In this document: one piece after another, positions 58,753-64,000 of the stretch
Numbering within the stretch: position 1 is the stretch's first letter
Layout of the letters: every line of letters begins with the position of its first letter
Origin: Flavobacterium gelatinilyticum
GTDB taxonomy: Bacteria > Bacteroidota > Bacteroidia > Flavobacteriales > Flavobacteriaceae
Reading direction: 5' to 3'
Length of the DNA: 64,000 nt
Assembly (NCBI RefSeq): GCF_027111295.1
Contig: NZ_CP114287.1
Span: 2,604,001-2,668,000 of the forward strand
Made by a program: the position numbers and the translations under genes
The notes under the pieces: generated by a model
What the model was told of the DNA's origin: nothing
The model's database searches: none
Seen by the model: only the letters and a program-made list of their open reading frames with translations

Positions 58753-58759
58753 ATTCTAA

Positions 58760-59434
58760 TTATTGTTTTTTTGACGGCGGTGCTATCATAAAATCTTTTA
58801 AATAATACGGTTCAAAATAAGCGACATCAACAGTGTCGCTTTTTTGGTATTTATCATAACTGATTTTACTCATTTCGTTTGCCGAAGGGTATTTGATATC
58901 TTCCAGAAATACAAAATTTTCTTTTGTCAAAACAGGTTTGCATTTCTCTGCACAATCACCAACAAAGTAGATTTTTTCTGTGAATTCTGAAAACGAATCT
59001 TCGGTGATAATTTCAGCCTGAATTTCTCTTTCGGCTTTTAAATCATGATTAAAAATTTCACTGTATACTTCCATTCTGCGGGCATCCAGCATGGGAATAA
59101 TTTTTCCTTCTGAAACCGAAGCTTTTGAAGCCAGAGTCTGTAAAGTATCAACTGCAATTAATGGAATATTCAAAGCAAAACACAAACCTTTTGCTGCCGA
59201 AACCCCAATTCGTAAACCGGTATAAGAACCCGGGCCCTGACTCACGGCAACTGCCGCTAAATCCTGAACAGAAATTCCCGACTCTGCTATCACTTCTTCT
59301 ATAAAAACATGTAGTTTTTCGGCATGTGAATATCCTTCTTCAGCGATTTCCCTGCATAAAACGGATTCTCCGTTTTTAGCAACTGATACTGAACAATTTT
59401 TGGTAGCGGTTTCGATATTGAGAATAAAAGACAA
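58760..59434 (-). CDS. tsaB: tRNA threonylcarbamoyladenosine biosynthesis protein TsaB
   Basis: TsaB partners with TsaD and TsaE in the t6A modification of tRNAs that read ANN codons. The 224-residue protein has the ASKHA fold: LNIETATKNCSVS (about 5-17), AVSQGPGSYTGLRIGVSAAKGLCFAL (key block GPGSYTGLR at 67-75) and LDARRMEVY. The start is TTG at 59434; no ATG is near in frame upstream. It is 22 bases downstream of an adaptor gene on the same strand, so it may be read through from the export operon. Confidence 0.95.
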   Translation of the reverse strand: MSFILNIETATKNCSVSVAKNGESVLCREIAEEGYSHAEKLHVFIEEVIAESGISVQDLAAVAVSQGPGSYTGLRIGVSAAKGLCFALNIPLIAVDTLQTLASKASVSEGKIIPMLDARRMEVYSEIFNHDLKAEREIQAEIITEDSFSEFTEKIYFVGDCAEKCKPVLTKENFVFLEDIKYPSANEMSKISYDKYQKSDTVDVAYFEPYYLKDFMIAPPSKKQ

Positions 59435-59456
59435 AATATTTTTTTTTAATTATTGT

Positions 59457-60743
59457 TTATTTCTTCGGAGTTTCTGCTTTTTTAAGCTTTACTTTATCTC
59501 CTGAATTTAATTCTTTAGAAACGGTTGTGTAAGGTCCTGTAATCACCACATCACCCGGTTTTAATCCAGACATTACTTCGATATTGGTATCGTCCTGAAT
59601 TCCGGTTTTAATAATTCTGATTTTAGCTTTGTCACCGGCTTTTACAAAAACGCATTCGAATTTTTTATCGCTTTTTGGTGCTGTTTTTTTCTCATTTGGA
59701 TCTTCAACTGTAAAATCTTTCACAGCAGCTGTATCTGATTTTACTACTACAGCACTAATAGGCACTGCCAAAACATTGTTTTTTGTGGTGGTAATAATAT
59801 CAACTGTAGCTGTCATTCCGGGTCTGAAAGGAGAATAAGCCGCTGGTTTTCCTTCTAATAAATCCTGATACGATTCTTTTATAATACGGACTTTAACTTT
59901 AAAATTCGTAACCTGATCCGAAGTCAGTGTAGTACTTGCCGAGTTAGAAATACTGGTCACGACACCTTTGAATTTTTTCTTCAAATAGGCATCTACTTCA
60001 ACATTTGCTTCGTCCCCAATTTTAATTTTTACAATATCATTTTCGTTTACATCAACTTCAACTTCCATATTGTTCAGGTTGGCCACTCTTAAAAGTTCTG
60101 TTCCGGCCATTTGCTGCGTTCCTAAAACACGCTCTCCCAATTCAACATTCAGCACTGATATAGTACCGTCTGCCGGAGAATAAATAGTGGTACGTCCTAA
60201 ATTGTCTCTTGCTTCTGTAACCGATGCTGCCGCGCTCTCTACATTATAATATGCACTTTGTTTGGTTGCTTTGGCTACTTCGTAAGTAGAAACGGCTTTA
60301 TCCCAGTCTGATCTTGAGATTACGCCTTTGTCGTATAATGTTTTATTACGATCGTAATTGGCTTTTGCTTCTTTAAAACTGGCGTCAGATTGTGTTAAAC
60401 CAGCTTTTGTACCTGCCAGATTCGCTACAGATCTTTCTAATCCGGAGGTATATAAATCCGGATTTATTTTTACAAGTAAATCTCCTTTTTTAACAACCTG
60501 TCCTTCTTTTACATTTAAGGCGATAATTTCGCCCGAAACCATTGAAGAAAGTTTAACCTCAATTTCCGGCTGAATTTTACCTGTTGCCGAAACGGTTTCA
60601 ACAATAGTTGAAGCTGTTACTTTTGAGGTTTCGACCTCTTTTCCTTCGTCTTTATTTCCTATTACTCCGGATTTAGACAGAACGACTAAAACAACTATAA
60701 GAAGTACGGCTCCGGCCAAGAAGTAAATTACTTTTTTTGACAT
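59457..60743 (-). CDS. Efflux periplasmic adaptor subunit (MacA/RND-type), second adaptor
   Basis: A 428-residue periplasmic adaptor (membrane-fusion protein) with an N-terminal anchor (about 5-25). The lipoyl/barrel-sandwich domain is ATGKIQPEIEVKLSSMVSGEI (about 51-71), the coiled-coil hairpin runs about 105-195, and GRTTIYSPADGTISVLNVELGE (about 197-218) returns to the second lipoyl half. A beta-barrel and MP domain follow, and the end is a Lys-rich tail. It differs from the first adaptor (62214). Located 6 bases after the TolC-family gene, last of the export operon. Confidence 0.9.
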   Translation of the reverse strand: MSKKVIYFLAGAVLLIVVLVVLSKSGVIGNKDEGKEVETSKVTASTIVETVSATGKIQPEIEVKLSSMVSGEIIALNVKEGQVVKKGDLLVKINPDLYTSGLERSVANLAGTKAGLTQSDASFKEAKANYDRNKTLYDKGVISRSDWDKAVSTYEVAKATKQSAYYNVESAAASVTEARDNLGRTTIYSPADGTISVLNVELGERVLGTQQMAGTELLRVANLNNMEVEVDVNENDIVKIKIGDEANVEVDAYLKKKFKGVVTSISNSASTTLTSDQVTNFKVKVRIIKESYQDLLEGKPAAYSPFRPGMTATVDIITTTKNNVLAVPISAVVVKSDTAAVKDFTVEDPNEKKTAPKSDKKFECVFVKAGDKAKIRIIKTGIQDDTNIEVMSGLKPGDVVITGPYTTVSKELNSGDKVKLKKAETPKK

Positions 60744-60749
60744 AATTTA

Positions 60750-62135
60750 TTATTTTGTAATAATTGGCACAATTGGAATGCCAAAATAGAATTCAAGTAT
60801 TTTAATTTTGAACATGTAATCGTATTTCGTTCTGATAACTTCAGACTGTGCGTTTGTCAGCAAAGTTTGCGCCTGGGTAAAATCAAATGAATTCATCAAC
60901 CCCACATCATACTTTTCTTTAGCATAATTATAAGCCTGCTGCCTTGCTTCTAAAGTAACAGTAGACGCTTCATAGGTATTTAAAGACGCTTTTGCATCTG
61001 TAAATGCCGTGTATACGTTACGTTGCAAATCTAAACTTTTTTGCTCTAAATCTATTTTAGATTTCTCTAAACTTACTTTATTTCTTTCAACATTGTTTTT
61101 GGTAGAAAAGCCATTAAAAATAGGAACACTTAACTGAAATCCAAAATTATGTCCTTTATTATCACTAAACTGAGTCATAACCGGATCTGGAGATACATAA
61201 ACAGGCAGTCCTGTAATAGGATCACTTGTTAGTCTGTCACTGTAACTTGCACTGGTACTGAATTGATAAAATCCTCTCAAAGTTGGCTGATAAGCACCTC
61301 TCGCAATTGAAACATTTTTCTCTGCAATTTCAAGATTTGTCTGAGCCAGTTTCAATTCGGTTCTTGTCTCTTTGGCTTTATTATAAATATCAACCGGTGT
61401 TTGAGCCATGATATTGTTTTCATCTTTCGCATTGATATCATCTACTACGTCAAAATCTGCGAATTCTTTTAATTGCAAAAGCTGCGCAAGGCTCAATTTT
61501 GAAATCAATAAATTATTCTCAGAAACAGCAATATTCTGCTTATCTGTAGCTACTGTTGCCTTCAAATCAAACAAATCACCGCGAGGAATCGTTCCCGCAT
61601 TTACCATTTCTTCAGAACGGGTATATCGCTTTTCATCAATAATCAGCTGTTCTTTTTTAACTTTCAAATCTTCTTTATTTGATAAAATCTGAAGAAAAGC
61701 ATTTGCCACATTCAGGGAAATATCTTCCTGCATTTTTAACAACTGATATTTTGAAGCTACAATACCAAGCTGTGTTCGTCTATATGTATTCTGATTTTGC
61801 AGACCTTTATAAATGTCAACATTTGCATTTACAGCTACAGAAGAGTATTGTGTGGTTTGTGTAGTTGCGATATTGGTAACTGGGTTAACGTTCAAACCAA
61901 TATTCCATGAATGTGAAGCATTACCATTAACTGTTGGCAGATAACTTCCTAAAGCACCTTTTTTTTCAATAACTGCACTTTTCACATCCAGTTCTGTCAA
62001 CTTTATTGTGATATTATTTTCTAGTGCATATCTCACACATTCTTCTAATGTCCATTGTTTTGTTTGTGCATGTCCGGCTAATCCAAAACCGAACAGCATA
62101 GCAAAAACAAGACCGTTATATTTATTTATTTTCAT
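60750..62135 (-). CDS. TolC-family outer-membrane channel
   Basis: A 461-residue outer-membrane factor. The start at ATG 62135 is chosen because it gives a classic signal peptide (MKINKYNGLVFAMLFGFG, ends GHAQ); an in-frame ATG 45 bases upstream gives a much poorer N-terminus. Then KQWTLEECVRYALENNITIKL (about 26-46; W, T, L, E and A are family-conserved). Two repeated coiled-coil/barrel units follow, with SWNIGLNVNPVTN and LSVPIFNGFSTKNNVE. It forms the tunnel for efflux or export with the neighbouring adaptors and permease. Overlap of signals suggests one transcript. Confidence 0.93.
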   Translation of the reverse strand: MKINKYNGLVFAMLFGFGLAGHAQTKQWTLEECVRYALENNITIKLTELDVKSAVIEKKGALGSYLPTVNGNASHSWNIGLNVNPVTNIATTQTTQYSSVAVNANVDIYKGLQNQNTYRRTQLGIVASKYQLLKMQEDISLNVANAFLQILSNKEDLKVKKEQLIIDEKRYTRSEEMVNAGTIPRGDLFDLKATVATDKQNIAVSENNLLISKLSLAQLLQLKEFADFDVVDDINAKDENNIMAQTPVDIYNKAKETRTELKLAQTNLEIAEKNVSIARGAYQPTLRGFYQFSTSASYSDRLTSDPITGLPVYVSPDPVMTQFSDNKGHNFGFQLSVPIFNGFSTKNNVERNKVSLEKSKIDLEQKSLDLQRNVYTAFTDAKASLNTYEASTVTLEARQQAYNYAKEKYDVGLMNSFDFTQAQTLLTNAQSEVIRTKYDYMFKIKILEFYFGIPIVPIITK

Positions 62136-62213
62136 ATATTTTGAATGAAGCGCAGTAAACAAACTACGCAAATTTAACATTTTTAAAACCGAAAACCCCT
62201 TTAGAATTTCAAA

Positions 62214-63329
62214 TTACTTTTTCTCTTTTTCATCTATTAAACCCTGATTCCAGATTTTAATTTTGTCTGTGTTTTTAAGACCGCTTTTAACCTGTACATA
62301 GATTCCGTCGCTGACACCTAAAACCAGATCTCTTCTTTGAAATTTCTGTGGAGCGTTTTCAACTTCTACATAAGGTTTTTGGGTCTTTTTATCAAACTGA
62401 ACCAGCGATTCTTTTATTGCCATCACTTTTTCGGCTTTTTCAAGTATAATAGAAGCATTGGCACTTAAACCGGCTCTGATAAATGTTTCATCTCTATTTT
62501 GAAGTGAAGCTTTAATTTCAAACTGAATCGCTCCGTTTTCTGTTACTCCTTTTGGTGCAATATCCGTTAAAACAGCCTCGAATTTTTTATTTTCGATAGC
62601 TCCAACTGTAATTTCAATTGGCATTTTTTCTTTGATTTTACCTACTTCAGATTCATCAATTTTTCCAATAAAGATCATTCTTCCCACATCTGCAACACTT
62701 GCAATTGTAGTTCCTTCGTTAAAATTATTACTTTCAATAACCTGATTTCCTACTTTTACAGGAACAGCCAGGACCATTCCGTTAACAGTCGAACGAATAA
62801 GGGTGTTGGCATAATTTCCTAACGAAGATGTTGTTCCGGTTTTTACAATGTCCAGACTTTGTCTGGCTGCCTGATAAGTTTGTTTGGCTTGTTTGTAAGC
62901 TACCTGCGCAGCATCAAAATCATTTGCAGAGATAACATCTTTTTCAAAAAGTGTTTTTTGTCTCTGATAAATTTTCTCCTGATTATCAAGAGCGATTTTA
63001 GCAGTCTGCACCTGATTTTCGGTACTGCTTACATTCGAAACGTTTGCTACAACTCGAATTTTGGCAATCATATCTCCGGCTTTGATTTTTTCTCCGGCTT
63101 TAATGTATACCTGCTCAATAATTCCTGAAATGTTTGGTTTGATTAAGACCTCTTCATCTGGCTGAATATTTCCTGTAGCAATTGTGTTTTTTACGATGGT
63201 TTTAATTTCTGTTTTTTCTGTTTTAAAAACAACCGGCGATTCCTGATTCTTTGCATACAAATAGTAAAGTGCGCCAAAAAAAACTACAGCAATTAAAATT
63301 AAAATGGTTACGGTAACTCCTTTTTTCAT
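62214..63329 (-). CDS. Efflux periplasmic adaptor subunit (MacA-like), first adaptor
   Basis: A 371-residue adaptor with an N-terminal anchor (about 4-24), a first lipoyl half (ATGNIQPDEEVLIKPNISGIIEQVYI, about 51-76), a coiled-coil hairpin at about 100-160, a second lipoyl half (LIRSTVNGMVLAVPVKVG), and a beta-barrel region near IGKIDESEVGKI. It bridges an inner-membrane ABC permease and the TolC channel. It lies 32 bases downstream of the MacB-like permease gene and 78 bases before the TolC gene. Confidence 0.92.
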   Translation of the reverse strand: MKKGVTVTILILIAVVFFGALYYLYAKNQESPVVFKTEKTEIKTIVKNTIATGNIQPDEEVLIKPNISGIIEQVYIKAGEKIKAGDMIAKIRVVANVSNVSSTENQVQTAKIALDNQEKIYQRQKTLFEKDVISANDFDAAQVAYKQAKQTYQAARQSLDIVKTGTTSSLGNYANTLIRSTVNGMVLAVPVKVGNQVIESNNFNEGTTIASVADVGRMIFIGKIDESEVGKIKEKMPIEITVGAIENKKFEAVLTDIAPKGVTENGAIQFEIKASLQNRDETFIRAGLSANASIILEKAEKVMAIKESLVQFDKKTQKPYVEVENAPQKFQRRDLVLGVSDGIYVQVKSGLKNTDKIKIWNQGLIDEKEKK

Positions 63330-63361
63330 TTTGTTTTGGTTTATTTTTTTGATTGATAATT

Positions 63362-64000
63362 TTATTCTGTTCGCAAAGCATCTACAGGCTTCACGTTTAT
63401 TGCAGTTTGTGCCGGAATAAATCCTGCCAGCAAACCGGATCCTACTAATATTATTAAGGCCACAAATACAACTCCTAAATCGACGCTTGGATTGGCAAAC
63501 ATCGTGTCATTTCCCGGCGGCATCGAATCGAGAGCCATATTCAAAAGCGCAATAATTCCGGTTGCGACGGCAATACCCAGCATTCCTGAAACGATAGTTA
63601 AAAATATTGATTCAGTTAAAATTTGTCCGCGAATAGCTGCCGGCGTTGCTCCAAGAGCTCTCCTGATTCCTATTTCCTTGGTACGTTCTTTAACTACAAT
63701 GAGCATAATATTTGAAATACCTATTACTCCCGAAATCAAAACTAATGTTCCTACGAAGTAAGCAATAACTTTCAAAATATTAAACAAACTCTGCACTTTA
63801 TTGAACTGTTCATACAAATCAAAATTCCCTACCGCTCTTTCGTCATTAGGATGAACCGAATGAAGTGCTCTTATTATTTCCAGAATTTTCGGTTTTAATT
63901 CGGTGATCGATTTATCATCTTTTGCCGTGATAGCCATCCAGCCTACTTTATCACCATAATTGAATGCCTGCTGAAAAGTCGTAAAAGGAATAAATATATT
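63362..64000 (-). CDS. MacB-like ABC transporter permease, C-terminal part (partial)
   Basis: The gene enters from the right edge; 212 C-terminal residues are visible, starting NIFIPFTTFQQAFNYGDKVG, which continues in frame into the known part, so the apparent internal ATG at 63937 is not the start. The last periplasmic domain region is followed by three membrane segments with the FtsX/MacB signature ISNIMLIVVKERTKEIGIRRALGA, IRGQILTESIF and VKPVDALRTE at the end. It belongs to the MacAB-type mechanotransmission family, exporting substrates with the adaptors and TolC next door. Substrate unknown. Confidence 0.92.
   Translation of the reverse strand, partial: NIFIPFTTFQQAFNYGDKVGWMAITAKDDKSITELKPKILEIIRALHSVHPNDERAVGNFDLYEQFNKVQSLFNILKVIAYFVGTLVLISGVIGISNIMLIVVKERTKEIGIRRALGATPAAIRGQILTESIFLTIVSGMLGIAVATGIIALLNMALDSMPPGNDTMFANPSVDLGVVFVALIILVGSGLLAGFIPAQTAINVKPVDALRTE

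Noticed and set aside
63362..63937. Short stand-alone permease gene starting at 63937
   Set aside because: The frame continues to the right edge with typical MacB sequence, so it is the end of a larger gene.

Overview
The window looks like chromosomal DNA of a Flavobacterium or close relative (phylum Bacteroidota). Evidence seen in the sequence: low GC, many copies of the Bacteroidota -7 promoter box TAnnTTTG (with a TTG -33 box where it can be found), a protein with a type IX secretion type B sorting domain, a PorP/SprF-like protein, a TonB-dependent receptor paired with a DUF4249 lipoprotein, and DUF4270, DUF4907, DUF6089 and DUF1573 proteins. No insertion sequence, prophage or CRISPR array is visible. 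Two tRNA genes (Leu-UAA, Gly-GCC) are present.

Layout. 1-2.7 kb: start of a DegT-type sugar aminotransferase, Kdo transferase waaA, a small heptad-repeat lipoprotein with strong signals, and a DUF1508 gene. 2.8-5.8 kb: tRNA pair and mutS. 5.9-9.3 kb: DUF1573 protein, SpoU-type RNA methyltransferase, secreted C-type-lectin/Ig-like protein. 9.4-16.2 kb: a FolK-deoxynucleoside kinase fusion, then sppA, an alpha/beta hydrolase and a large AsmA-like protein. 16.2-22.2 kb: glycosyltransferase family 9, DUF2797, a GH3-type ligase, a small membrane protein and serB. 22.4-26.2 kb: six small leftward genes of the VOC and SRPBCC folds, partly tandem duplicates, divergent from a GlxA-type regulator. 26.4-32.7 kb: L,D-transpeptidase-like lipoprotein, clpX, clpP, tig, a small membrane protein, an unknown zinc-ribbon-like protein and an esterase. 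33-40.3 kb: unknown lipoprotein, DUF4249 plus TonB receptor, pdxJ, CBS protein, nadK.

40.4-46.2 kb is an envelope-assembly operon: DUF6089/PorG-like protein, uppS, bamA and two OmpH/Skp-type chaperones, ending in a strong terminator, followed by murI. 47-49.6 kb holds a beta-barrel protein plus DUF4270 pair. 49.9-54.7 kb is a compact set: outer-membrane barrel, kelch lipoprotein, DUF4907 lipoprotein, LytS-type histidine kinase, lipoprotein-like intradiol dioxygenase and LytTR response regulator, which looks like a surface/periplasm sensing unit. 54.8-59.4 kb: gamma carbonic anhydrase, PorP/SprF-like protein, double-headed Nfu protein, small helical protein, MscS channel, tsaB. 59.5-64 kb: a MacAB-TolC-like export operon with two adaptors, cut by the right edge.

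Most worth a second look: (a) the 74-residue lipoprotein at 1953, whose mature size, heptad pattern and C-terminal lysine resemble Braun's lipoprotein; (b) two copies (20714 and 26347) of a structured intergenic element with conserved frame and covarying hairpin; (c) the kelch/DUF4907/two-component/dioxygenase operon; (d) the duplicated VOC/SRPBCC cluster with paired palindromes in its divergent control region; (e) several terminator-promoter composites, including a full terminator between the mscS promoter and its start codon. All function calls come from reading the sequence; no database search was run.
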